A stretch of 64,000 nucleotides of DNA from NCBI GenBank assembly GCA_014584575.1, contig JACTMP010000057.1, positions 116,940 through 180,939 on the forward strand. Reading direction: 5' to 3'. How positions within the stretch are numbered: position 1 is the stretch's first letter; the number at the start of each line of letters is the position of its first letter. Positions 37,701-45,440 of this stretch are shown in pieces. The position numbers and the translations under genes were made by a program. The notes below the pieces were generated by a model, which saw only the letters and a program-made list of their open reading frames with translations, was not told the origin of the DNA and searched no databases. Source of the DNA: Chloroflexota bacterium. Lineage in GTDB: Bacteria > Chloroflexota > Anaerolineae > Promineifilales > Promineifilaceae.

Positions 37701-40035
37701 CATCCATGACTACGTTCACAACGGCCGTATCATTTGTCGCCACGCTGCCCGATTCCGGCACTGTATACAGCCAGGAAACGTCGCTACCTTGCCAGAGGAC
37801 AGCATTGGCCAGCAGACGGGCCATCTCATCGTTGTAGCTGTAAAAGTCAAGCCCCATCAAGACAACACGACCACTGGCAATCTCATCCACAGCTACGTTA
37901 ACATAGCCATTGGATTGATGGGCAACAAGGGTCTGACCGCTGGTTGTTAAATACTGGACACTCCCATTCATACCAATAAAAGAAGGCGGCAGACCCTGCG
38001 TCACCGGATGGTCGGGATTGACAACATCCAATGGTACATCACCCCAACAATCATAAAAGGTTATATCCATTAGCCCGGCGCCTGGAAACATACCAATTGT
38101 CACATTGCAATGATCCATCAAGACTATTGTGCCGCCACTTGCCAGGAAGTCGTTGAGGGCGTTTTGCCAGGACTGTCCCAGGTTATACATGGTAGAGTAA
38201 CCTGCATACTCCTGTTCTGGCATCAAGAATACATCGGCCTGTTGCAACAATCCCGCCAGTTCGGTGGGATCGGTCGCAGTGGTCTCGGTTAGCGAGTAGG
38301 TTGCATATTGGGCAATGGCATTGAGTGCATTTGTGTACTCCTCATAATAATCGGTGTATAGAGTCCAGGCCAGGATGTTGACCGGCCCCTGCAGTTGACG
38401 CAACTCCTCTGGCGTATAACGGCCAATGGTGGGCAAACCTGTATTGTGTTCATCCTCCGTTTGGCTTGCCTGAGCCAGAAGCGCCTGAATTTCATGGTCA
38501 CTACGGCCGTGTCCCAACTGGGCCACAACATCTAAACCACGTGGGCGGGCTGCTGTCTCATAAGTCAGGGTAATCCCATTGCCATTGCTGATGCTCAGCG
38601 CCTGGGTCACAACCTCATGGGCAAACTGCGTGGAGGAAAATTCTTCCGGCGTCACACTAATCTGCGCAGAGGCATAAGCCTGCGTCGTCGCAATAGCGGT
38701 AGCAGTATAGATGGTAGGGCTGGTTACCGAAGTGGCATTCACCGTCGCATCATCTACATCATACCAATCAGCCCCCAGCGGTACGGTCACGCTGACGGTA
38801 AAAGCAACTGTTTCGCCAGGCTGAAGCGGCCCAACCTGCGACGTTGACAGGGAACTGTCCCAACTATGCCCCGCCAACGTCAGGTCATAGCTATCAGCCG
38901 TATCCGTGGCATTGACCAGGGTTAATTCATGTACGGCCGTTTCCCCTAATGCGGCATCATTGATCTGCGTTGTCGGCAACAATGCAACGCCGCTAATTGC
39001 AAAATCAGGACATATGGCAATACCACGAGGCCCATAATATCCGCCTAGTGAAACATAGTTTGTTACAGTGTAGCCAGGAATGTCTACAACCGGCACGTAG
39101 TCATTATAACCACCGCCTACATACAGCTCATCGCCAGTACAATTTACCACCGGGTTATAAGCATCGCCAACTCCGTAAATGGTTGTCACATTGGTTAGGG
39201 TGGGCACGTCAAAAACGTATATACCGTTGTACCCGCCGCCGCCAAACACAGTTTCTCCATCTGGGGTGATAGACAGGTGATACACACTACCAGGGGCAGG
39301 GATGGTGGACACCACCGTGTTTGTATTGGCGTCTATGACATGCAGACCAGCCGGATAGTTAGTGTTGCTGGCAAAAATCAATTGCCCATCGGGGGAAACA
39401 ATGACATCGTAAGCATAACCAGACAAGGCAATGTTTTGCACAACAGAAAAGGTGTTGACATCAATAACCACCAAACCCCCGTAGCCAACTGTTACGTAAG
39501 CATAATCCAGATACGGGTGAGCAGCCACACGTTCTGGCGGATTTGAGGTAATGATGTTGTTAACAATGGTGAAGGTAGTGGTTGATACCACTACAACAAC
39601 GGAGTAATCCGGCACTGTTACCAGGGCATAAGCGCCATTTTGCACAAAGGCAATGTCATAGGCAGATGCGGGCAAATTAATGTTTTGGATAACGGTATTC
39701 GTCGCGGTATTTATCACGGCCACAGAGGAACTGCAAGCCACAAAGACCAGGCCCTCATCCGGGGACATGGTCACCTGGTAGGGATAATAACAATCGGCAG
39801 CGGCCATATCTATCGAGCTGATGTATGTATGCGCGACAGTATCCAATATAGCTACTCGACTATAATCGGGCAGAGAAACGTAAGCCCGGCCAATATCTGT
39901 GGGCGCCGCCGGTGATTCTTCCATGCGAGCGGAAGCAGCCAGCGGCAGCAGGCTGATGACCAGCAGCAACATGGTTAGGACTACCACGCAAACAACAACA
40001 ATTCGCCTGTTACCGGCAAGATTTTGGGTTTTCAT
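34741..40035 (-). CDS. Very large secreted protein with YVTN propeller and repeated amidotransferase-fold-like modules
   Basis: 1,764 residues from ATG40035, preferred because GGAGG lies just upstream. Signal peptide 1-38. About 45-350: seven-bladed YVTN/NHL-like propeller (VAVINTATNTV, VIDANTNTVVSTI). About 360-450: APHP/NEW3-like beta domain. Then a module appears roughly three times: a Rossmann-like domain resembling class-I amidotransferase/ThuA folds (VNILAWTLYTDYYEEY; SVLIIQDEYPWGADS; KVIMYDMAHGQGN), a WLYTVPESG/WLIVEPDAG/WLSVSPLSG beta sandwich with a Y-x-A-N-L-type strand, and, after the first two, a carboxypeptidase-regulatory-like domain. End: VYIYLPAILKP. The amidotransferase-like domains show no obvious Cys-His-Glu set and may be structural. 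Monocistronic; the cell-surface role is unknown. Confidence 0.85.
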   Translation of the reverse strand: MKTQNLAGNRRIVVVCVVVLTMLLLVISLLPLAASARMEESPAAPTDIGRAYVSLPDYSRVAILDTVAHTYISSIDMAAADCYYPYQVTMSPDEGLVFVACSSSVAVINTATNTVIQNINLPASAYDIAFVQNGAYALVTVPDYSVVVVVSTTTFTIVNNIITSNPPERVAAHPYLDYAYVTVGYGGLVVIDVNTFSVVQNIALSGYAYDVIVSPDGQLIFASNTNYPAGLHVIDANTNTVVSTIPAPGSVYHLSITPDGETVFGGGGYNGIYVFDVPTLTNVTTIYGVGDAYNPVVNCTGDELYVGGGYNDYVPVVDIPGYTVTNYVSLGGYYGPRGIAICPDFAISGVALLPTTQINDAALGETAVHELTLVNATDTADSYDLTLAGHSWDSSLSTSQVGPLQPGETVAFTVSVTVPLGADWYDVDDATVNATSVTSPTIYTATAIATTQAYASAQISVTPEEFSSTQFAHEVVTQALSISNGNGITLTYETAARPRGLDVVAQLGHGRSDHEIQALLAQASQTEDEHNTGLPTIGRYTPEELRQLQGPVNILAWTLYTDYYEEYTNALNAIAQYATYSLTETTATDPTELAGLLQQADVFLMPEQEYAGYSTMYNLGQSWQNALNDFLASGGTIVLMDHCNVTIGMFPGAGLMDITFYDCWGDVPLDVVNPDHPVTQGLPPSFIGMNGSVQYLTTSGQTLVAHQSNGYVNVAVDEIASGRVVLMGLDFYSYNDEMARLLANAVLWQGSDVSWLYTVPESGSVATNDTAVVNVVMDATNLQPGDYTANLQISHNDENQNALLLPVTMTVQPTANMGWVEGTITDAGTGLPLQATLIAQGQPYTITSDANTGYYQLWLDAGSYTLQVSANGYVTETQSVNIVAQQGIIQDFDLVLNVPVIEVSHDDMNVAQDVGQMTTRALTITNAGPALLEFDVVRAATGYTPLSYVRDRLDLPLLDIQSDTAVSSSSTGSLADIPSETHINGNSVLIIQDEYPWGADSIQQILSAHAIPYDQVDSSYMATIDLSAYELVIIPSVQSTTFYDNWDIHIARFEEYVEAGGALWLSGTTQGQVPAAPGGVLNHLGGDDYNDVLLPGHPWVAGVSGQIFGNSASHNYFTNLFPGSLVVAQSTNYGQATLVDYRIGAGRIMLTGQTLEIAWWYNWDAAIILENSLLDMYIWAPGDVSWLIVEPDAGAVAGYSVQPVAVTFDATGRQPGTYAANMIFDSNDPVNGRFTIPVTMTVSPADGMGRVMGTVTDLWTGDPLTTTVQLVGVYTDTADPDYSIWADAGSHTLIASASGYMTGTYNITIPANGVVVQDIALEPAQPRMEGMPEELVITAVPGHILSHTLILSNTGPLALSYTWHEVAPNLRQPETPVDLSGKVIMYDMAHGQGNLSNYTTLGSAIGSAGGLLTVNFTFPITADVLDDVDVLWVDCCGGTNWTFAELQVVNAWMEAGGAVLVHSESYPAATDVAGIYNITYDCCQYSYGTTTDISPHPTTAGVSAIYLDYSYYTLNYTAAANAVVRDTNGYAQAVAQEQNGGKMVVIDSSLFDDYRITYADNMLFAMNVMNWLAAPAYGDVPWLSVSPLSGDMAGHGTQEFTITVDTTGLAVGAHEAVLALEHNDPAHTSPVLLPVTVQVVAQTAVVTLTPMTTSGSGLPGAPVTYTLTVQNSGNGPDTFAISVNGNWTATPSIVTTAELMPGQSQQFTVVVQIPSTADPDSVDDTAVTATSQFNTTIAQTVTLTTTATVVSSTVYIYLPAILKP

Positions 40036-40060
40036 TTTTCCTCCATATATCCTTTTAGCT

Positions 40061-40080
40061 CCCCAATTTTCATTTTGGGG
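40061..40080 (-). other. Hairpin in the leader of the 1,764-residue gene
   Basis: CCCCAA (40061-40066) pairs with TTGGGG (40075-40080) about 25 bp upstream of the start codon, close to the ribosome site. It could affect translation. No clear promoter was seen further upstream on the minus strand. Confidence 0.4.
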
Positions 40081-40222
40081 GCGCAACTGTTTTCATCCTT
40101 TGCAAATGACAAAAGATGGTGTTAAGCACGGCCGTATTTTACCACTTTCACACGCCAAAATACAGCTACCTAATGCCGTTGCAGCAATTCTCAATTTGCC
40201 CGGCGGCGGCAGATAAATCTGC

Positions 40223-40320
40223 ACCAACAAAAGGCAAAGTCGGCCTTCACCGACTGGTCTTAGCCGACGAAGGTCGGCTTTGCTGCTTGTAGCCGCGATT
40301 TTAATCGTCGGGTTTTGCCA
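40223..40320. repeat. Dispersed hairpin repeat A, copy 2
   Basis: AGTCGGCCTTCACCGACT hairpin followed by GCCGACGAAGGTCGGC and TGCTGCTTGTAGCCGCGA. The last 36 nt (40263-40298) match copy 1 at 5730-5765 with one change. It fills much of the 384-bp gap between divergent genes (40036-40419); the remainder holds two ACGGCCGT sites. Confidence 0.8.
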
Positions 40321-40419
40321 AATTGAGAGTTGCTGATGCCGCTGCATGATTTTCGGTTTGCCTCTCACGGCCGTTGCAGGCACAATCCCCGTATCATTTC
40401 CCACAACACGAGGTATGAG

Positions 40420-41685
40420 ATGGACACCCTGAATTTGAACCATATTTCCCCCGTTTGGAGCCGTTCGGCGACAGTGATTGCCGATCATGGCGAAGGTATT
40501 TATTTGGTTGATAAGGACGGCCGTCGCTACCTGGATTTCACCAGCGGCATTGGCGTCACCAACACCGGCCACGCTCACCCCAAAGTGGTGCAGGCCATCC
40601 AGGCCCAGGCGGGCAAAATCCTGCACGCCCAGGCCAACATCGTCTACCACGAACCCATGATTCAACTGACCGAAGAGTTGAGCCGGGTGGTGCCTGCTAA
40701 ACTGGACACCTTCTTCTTTTCTAATTCTGGCGCAGAGGCAGTCGAGGCGGCCGTGAAACTGGCGCGGGCGGCTACTGGCAAGCCAAATATCATCGTGTTC
40801 CAGGGGTCATTTCACGGCCGTACCCACGCCACAATGGCCATGACCACCAGCAAAACGATCTACCGCGCCGGCTACCAGCCGCTCGTGCCCGGCATCTTCG
40901 TCGCCCCCTTCCCGTATGCGTATGCCTATGGGTGGGATGAGGAAACGGCCGTCAACTTCTGCATCAAGGAACTCAAGAAGCTGCTGAAAATGCAAACCGC
41001 CCCCCACGAAACGGCCGCCATCGTCATCGAGCCGGAACTGGGCGAAGGCGGCTACGTGCCCGCTCCCAATCGTTTCATGCAAAAACTGCGCCAGCTTTGT
41101 GACGAGAACGGCATCCTGCTGGTCGCCGACGAAGTGCAGACAGGGTTCGGCCGTACCGGGCGCTGGTTTGCCAGCGAACACAGCGGCGTCACCCCAGACA
41201 TCCTGATCATGGCCAAGGGGCTGGCTTCCGGGATGCCTCTTTCTGGCATTGCCGCCTCGCGGGAACTGATGGAGAAATGGCCGCCCGGCTCTCATGGGGG
41301 CACGTATGGTGGTAATGCCGTTTCCTGCGCGGCAGCCGTAGCTACCATCCGGGTCTTGCGCGAAGAAAAACTCATCGTAAATGCCGCCAACATGGGCATT
41401 GTCCTTACTACCGGCCTGCGTAAACTGCAAGAAGAACACCCCGAAATCGGCGACGTGCGCGGGTGGGGGTTGATGGTCGCCAGCGAATTTACGACGCTGG
41501 AAGGTGAACCGTGGGGGGAAAGGGCCACGGCCGTAGCCAAAGCGTGCCACGAACACAACCTGATGCTGCTCACCTGCGGCGCTTACGGCAATGTCATTCG
41601 CTGGATTCCGCCGCTAGTCGTCAACCAATCCCAAATCCAGGAAGCCCTCGCCATCTTCGCTGCCGCCCTGGCAAAGACAAAGTAA
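40420..41685 (+). CDS. Class-III PLP-dependent aminotransferase, 4-aminobutyrate/acetylornithine type
   Basis: 421 residues from ATG40420 behind GAGG. Landmarks of class III: NSGAEAVEAAVKLARAATGK, FQGSFHGRTHATMAMT, the cofactor Asp in LVADEVQTGFGRTG, the Schiff-base Lys in DILIMAKGLASGMPLSG, and GGTYGGNAVSCAAA. The spacing and the EGIYLVDKDGRRYLDFTSGIG start are closest to GABA/diamine/acetylornithine aminotransferases. No arginine genes are nearby. The gene for an aldehyde:ferredoxin oxidoreductase follows after 80 bp, so a route from an omega-amine to an aldehyde and then an acid is plausible, but it is inference. Confidence 0.88.
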   Translation: MDTLNLNHISPVWSRSATVIADHGEGIYLVDKDGRRYLDFTSGIGVTNTGHAHPKVVQAIQAQAGKILHAQANIVYHEPMIQLTEELSRVVPAKLDTFFFSNSGAEAVEAAVKLARAATGKPNIIVFQGSFHGRTHATMAMTTSKTIYRAGYQPLVPGIFVAPFPYAYAYGWDEETAVNFCIKELKKLLKMQTAPHETAAIVIEPELGEGGYVPAPNRFMQKLRQLCDENGILLVADEVQTGFGRTGRWFASEHSGVTPDILIMAKGLASGMPLSGIAASRELMEKWPPGSHGGTYGGNAVSCAAAVATIRVLREEKLIVNAANMGIVLTTGLRKLQEEHPEIGDVRGWGLMVASEFTTLEGEPWGERATAVAKACHEHNLMLLTCGAYGNVIRWIPPLVVNQSQIQEALAIFAAALAKTK

Positions 41686-41765
41686 AAGGATGCTGTGACT
41701 GAAATATGCAGGTTCTACGGTATTATCAAAGGTATCTTTAGAATCAATTTGAAGAGGGTGATTTG

Positions 41766-43463
41766 ATGCAAGTCTGGCGCGTGAACGTACAAGGACAAAC
41801 TTTTAACCAGGAGCCGGTACCGGCGCATTGGCAAACATTAGGCGGGCGGGGGCTGCTGGCACAAATTTTGGTGGATGAGGTAGACCCCACCTGCGAACCC
41901 TTAGGGCCGAAGAACAAGCTCATTTTTGCCCCCGGCCTGCTGGTGGGGCACATGCTCTCTAGCTGCGACCGCATCTCCGTGGGCGGTAAAAGCCCGCTCA
42001 CCGGCGGCATCAAGGAGAGCAACGCCGGCGGCAGCACCGGCCTGGCCATGACTTACCTGGGCATCAAAGCCCTCATTATCGAAGGGCAGCCCACCACACC
42101 CGGCTGGTGGATTTTGCACCTGAGCAAAGAAGGGGCGCGCTGGGAAAACGCCGCCGAATTTGCCGGGATGGGCGTCTACAAAGTCGCCCCCGCCTTGCTG
42201 GAACGGTACGGCGACAAGGTAGCGATTTCTCTCATCGGCCCCGGTGGGGAGATGAAACTTTCCAGCGCCGGCATTCAAAACCTGGATAAGGACAAAACGC
42301 CGTCCCGCATCAACGCCCGCGGCGGCCTGGGCGCGGTCATGGGCAGCAAGGGGTTAAAGGCCATCATCTTTGACAAGGAGGGGTGCGACAAGCCCCCCAT
42401 CGCCGATAACAAAGCGTTCCGCGCTGCGCAGAAGGTGTTTAATAAGGAACTCATGGCCCACCCCCAAACCCAGTCCTACGCCGACTATGGCACGGCAGCC
42501 ATGACCCGCATGACCAATACCTTTGGCGCTATCCCCACGCGCAACTTTTCCGACGGCCAGTTTGAAGGGGCGGACAATATCAGCGGCGAGTTTATGCGCG
42601 AACTGCTGTTGCAACGGGGCGGCGCCAGCGAAACCACCCACGCCTGCATGGCCGGCTGCACCATTCGCTGCTCCAACATCTTTGGCGGCGAAGATGGGCA
42701 GGAAATTGTGTCCCCGGTGGAGTATGAGACGATTGGGCTGATGGGGGCTAATCTGGGTATTGATTCGCTGGATACCATTGCCCGCATGAACTGGGAAGTG
42801 AACGACATGGGGCTGGACTCCATTGAGATTGGTGCGGCGCTGGGCGTGGCCGCCGAAGCCGGGCTGATGGCCTGGGGAGATGGCGAACGGGCGCTGGCGC
42901 TCACCCGCGAAATCCGCACCGGCTCGGCGTTGGGGCGGGTGCTGGGTAATGGCGCGGCCACGGTGGGGCGAGTATATGGCATTGAGCGCGTACCGGCCGT
43001 CAAAGGGCAGGCTATTTCCGCTTATGACCCCCGCGCCATCAAGGGTACGGGCGTCACCTATGCCACCTCGCCACAGGGGGCCGACCACACCTGCGGCCTG
43101 ACTATTCGCGCCAAAATTGACCATCTGGATCCGCTCATCCAACAAGAGGTTTCCCGCAATGCGCAGTACAACATGGCCGGGTATGACACGCTGGGGGCGT
43201 GTGTGTTTGCCGGGTTTGGTTTTGCCGCCGCGCCAGGCACGATCCGGGACTTGCTGAATGCGCGGTATGGCTGGCAGGTGGGCGACGCCATTTTGCAGGA
43301 GTTGGGGCGCCAAACGATTGAACTGGAACGGGAATTTAACCGCCGCGCCGGGTTCACCAAAGAACATGACCGGCTGCCGGAGTGGATGACACGCGAACCG
43401 CTCAACCCAACCAATGCTGTATTCGATGTGCCCCATGAACACCTGGACACGATCTTTGAATAG
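41766..43463 (+). CDS. Aldehyde ferredoxin oxidoreductase (tungstopterin, AOR family)
   Basis: 565 residues from ATG41766 behind GAGGG (the TTG just before is less likely). The N-terminal domain (about 1-205) holds GGRGLLAQILVDEVD, SVGGKSPLTGGIKESNAGG and GPAGE-like IGPGGEMKLSSAG that line the bis-pterin tungsten site. The [4Fe-4S] cysteines are visible as CMAGCTIRC near residues 293-301, with the fourth in DTLGACVFAG near 478. AOR enzymes oxidise aldehydes to acids and reduce ferredoxin in the cytosol. It probably shares a transcript with the aminotransferase. No ferredoxin or tungstate transporter is in the window. No ACGGCCGT octamer occurs in this gene. Confidence 0.92.
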   Translation: MQVWRVNVQGQTFNQEPVPAHWQTLGGRGLLAQILVDEVDPTCEPLGPKNKLIFAPGLLVGHMLSSCDRISVGGKSPLTGGIKESNAGGSTGLAMTYLGIKALIIEGQPTTPGWWILHLSKEGARWENAAEFAGMGVYKVAPALLERYGDKVAISLIGPGGEMKLSSAGIQNLDKDKTPSRINARGGLGAVMGSKGLKAIIFDKEGCDKPPIADNKAFRAAQKVFNKELMAHPQTQSYADYGTAAMTRMTNTFGAIPTRNFSDGQFEGADNISGEFMRELLLQRGGASETTHACMAGCTIRCSNIFGGEDGQEIVSPVEYETIGLMGANLGIDSLDTIARMNWEVNDMGLDSIEIGAALGVAAEAGLMAWGDGERALALTREIRTGSALGRVLGNGAATVGRVYGIERVPAVKGQAISAYDPRAIKGTGVTYATSPQGADHTCGLTIRAKIDHLDPLIQQEVSRNAQYNMAGYDTLGACVFAGFGFAAAPGTIRDLLNARYGWQVGDAILQELGRQTIELEREFNRRAGFTKEHDRLPEWMTREPLNPTNAVFDVPHEHLDTIFE

Positions 43464-43472
43464 AAACCAGGA

Positions 43473-43520
43473 TTGTAGTAATGGCTTTAGCGGGCAAACC
43501 GGCTAAAGCCGTTACTACAA
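43473..43520. repeat. Palindromic element between convergent genes
   Basis: Arms GTAGTAATGGCTTTAGC (43475-43491) and GCTAAAGCCGTTACTAC (43502-43518) pair with one wobble around a 10-nt loop. It lies 10 bp after the AOR stop and may act as a transcription barrier, though it has no T-run. Confidence 0.8.
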
Positions 43521-43531
43521 ACTATTGTGGA

Positions 43532-44146
43532 TCAGGTGGGGAGGGGTTGCTGGCGATTGCGGTAGAGGGTGGGGTCTACGGAGATAGCCATGGCCTGTGT
43601 GTCTAAACGGCCGTCCAAAAACGCATGAATCTGGTCAATCGCCGGGCGGGGGTCGGCCAGGACATCGCTGTAATGCAGGTATAAGGTTTTGATGTTAGGC
43701 TGCTGATCCAGCCATTGGGTCACGTGGGCCAGATGTTTTTCAAAGAGGGCGGTTAGCTCTTCATCGCTGACGCGGTGGGGGTCTTCGCCGCGATGCACCA
43801 GCATCTTTTTTTGGGAAGCCAGAATTTCGTCCATGTGGCGGCGCATAAAAATGACGCGGTATTCCTGGTCGGCCGGCAGGTGGCGCAGCAGTTGGGAGAT
43901 CACTTTGACCGCTTTGCCCTGGGCGTCGGCAACCCAGGCGGTGTCCCCTTTGTCCAGTTGTTTGACGCGCTCAAATTCGTAATACCCTTTGGGATTGTCG
44001 TCGTCGGCGGCGCGAATCTGGTCGGTGAGGGGCGGAATGCCGCCGGCTTCTAACATCTTCATCATCATAGAGGTGCCGGAGCGGGGCAGGCCGGAAACAA
44101 TGATGATGGGTTGCTTGTGTTTGAATAGTTTCTTGAAAAAGCTCAT
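43532..44146 (-). CDS. Sulfotransferase-like P-loop protein
   Basis: 204 residues. IIIVSGLPRSGTSMMMKMLEAGG (about 14-36) is the PAPS-binding P-loop of sulfotransferases (LPRSGTS), and VIFMRRHMDEILASQKKML has the Arg-rich 3'-phosphate site pattern. The protein is shorter than most sulfotransferases (250-300), lacking an extended C-terminal region, so activity is uncertain. It may sulfate a carbohydrate or small molecule, or be a related phosphate-binding protein. It lies downstream of the McrC-like gene on the same strand, with a repeat array between them. Confidence 0.75.
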   Translation of the reverse strand: MSFFKKLFKHKQPIIIVSGLPRSGTSMMMKMLEAGGIPPLTDQIRAADDDNPKGYYEFERVKQLDKGDTAWVADAQGKAVKVISQLLRHLPADQEYRVIFMRRHMDEILASQKKMLVHRGEDPHRVSDEELTALFEKHLAHVTQWLDQQPNIKTLYLHYSDVLADPRPAIDQIHAFLDGRLDTQAMAISVDPTLYRNRQQPLPT

Positions 44147-44160
44147 GGAGGGTCTCCGGG

Positions 44161-44219
44161 TTATCGGTAATCGGTTATCGGTTATCGGTTATCGGTTGTC
44201 GGTAATTGGTAATTGGTTG
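44161..44219. repeat. TTATCGG heptamer array
   Basis: Five or more units (TTATCGG, TAATCGG, TAATTGG). It includes the last residues and the TAA stop (minus strand, 44189-44191) of the McrC-like gene, which ends NQLPITDNR. Confidence 0.88.
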
Positions 44220-45394
44220 AGAAGAGTGGCCAGGAAGCGCTGCCCGGCCTGTTCCAGGTCGTCGGTGATGGCGAAGGTGAGGCTGCGCACGTGGAGATGA
44301 TGCAGGTGTACGTCCAACGGCCGTACCAACTCCACCGGGTACACCAACACCGCCTGGGGCGCGCCCTTCGCCTGGGCATACGTCACCACCTGGTTTACGT
44401 CCGTCATGGCAGTGTGGGTGGGCGTTTTGTATTTGGTGTCCAGCACGGCCGTGACCCGGCCATCGCCATCATACAACACCAGGTCCAGTTCAAACCGCAG
44501 ATCGTTGGCCTGGCCTACGGTCACTACCTCCTGCACCTTCAGCCGCCAGGGAACAGGCAGGTGTACACGCAGCCAGGCAGCCACAAACAATTCAAACAGG
44601 CGGGTCATATTCAGCAAAAACGGCGGCCCGGCAAACGGGCCAGATTCCACCAGCGGCGTACTTTGTTCCAACAAAAAGCGGCACAGGGCATGAATCGGGC
44701 GGTAATCTTGATTCAGCCGGGTGTAGGCCCAACCCACCCATTCATCCGGCGTGAAAGAGCGTGGCGTAACGGTAGCCTGGAAATGATGGGCGGCGCAGCG
44801 CACGGCCGTTTGCAGCCCGTCTGAACAGTGGCAACTGCGGGCCACTTGCTGCAAGGTATAGGCTATTAACTGGTTTTCAGGGATGTCGGCGGTGTGTTCT
44901 TCATAGTGACAGCGCAGTTCCACCTGGGGTGGCTGCGGATAAGCGGTGATACGGCCCCGCACGAAAGGGGTTACGGCCGTGTACCCCTGATACGCCCGGT
45001 ACAATCCCTGCCGCAGCCGCCGCTGCACCCGCGCCAGCAGCAGCCGCACCACCTGCTCATAAAACGCGGCCAACGATTGCACCCCCACCAATTCATCCCC
45101 CAAATCTTCCTGATGTAAGTCGTAAGCATAAGCCCACAGGGGAAACAGGTTCGTCAGCGGCAGCCGGGGCTGAATGTGCAACGTCATGTCGGCAGCCACG
45201 GGAATGTGCCCGGCCCAGCCCTGGGGGGTAATTGCCCATTGATTTTCAGTTTTGGGGGAGGGAAAGGAGATGTGCAGCCGTTTGCCACGCTGATCAAACT
45301 GCCGCCATAAGGCCAGCCCCTCGGCAAAACTCAAGGCTTCGGCCGGCAGATGGGTGGTTTCGTACTCCACCAGGGTCAGGTCACGCCGGGTCAT
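44189..45394 (-). CDS. McrC-like PD-(D/E)xK nuclease subunit without a McrB partner
   Basis: 401 residues from ATG45394; the frame continues upstream through the histidine-kinase gene but those residues are its shadow. The N-terminal half (about 30-250) resembles the McrC partner-binding region. The nuclease motif is in DLRFELDLVLYDGDGRVTAVLDTKYKTP, with Asp and Asp-x-Lys of a PD-(D/E)xK site, followed by MTDVNQVVTYAQAKGAPQAVLVYP, typical of PF10117. In McrBC systems McrC cuts DNA when driven by the GTPase McrB; no AAA+ or GTPase gene is adjacent. It is either an orphan or is served from elsewhere in the genome. The last nine or so residues come from a TATCGGT repeat. Confidence 0.82.
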   Translation of the reverse strand: MTRRDLTLVEYETTHLPAEALSFAEGLALWRQFDQRGKRLHISFPSPKTENQWAITPQGWAGHIPVAADMTLHIQPRLPLTNLFPLWAYAYDLHQEDLGDELVGVQSLAAFYEQVVRLLLARVQRRLRQGLYRAYQGYTAVTPFVRGRITAYPQPPQVELRCHYEEHTADIPENQLIAYTLQQVARSCHCSDGLQTAVRCAAHHFQATVTPRSFTPDEWVGWAYTRLNQDYRPIHALCRFLLEQSTPLVESGPFAGPPFLLNMTRLFELFVAAWLRVHLPVPWRLKVQEVVTVGQANDLRFELDLVLYDGDGRVTAVLDTKYKTPTHTAMTDVNQVVTYAQAKGAPQAVLVYPVELVRPLDVHLHHLHVRSLTFAITDDLEQAGQRFLATLLNQLPITDNR

Positions 45395-45406
45395 GGGTAT
45401 TGCGCC

Positions 45407-45440
45407 AGACCTGACAGGTTTACCAAAACCTGTCAAATCT
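45407..45440. repeat. Hairpin palindrome at the end of the kinase gene
   Basis: Arms AGACCTGACAGGTTT and AAACCTGTCAAATCT with two mismatches, 4-nt loop. The TGA stop of the kinase (minus strand, 45433-45435) is inside the right arm; the left arm lies just before the McrC-like start. Confidence 0.75.
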
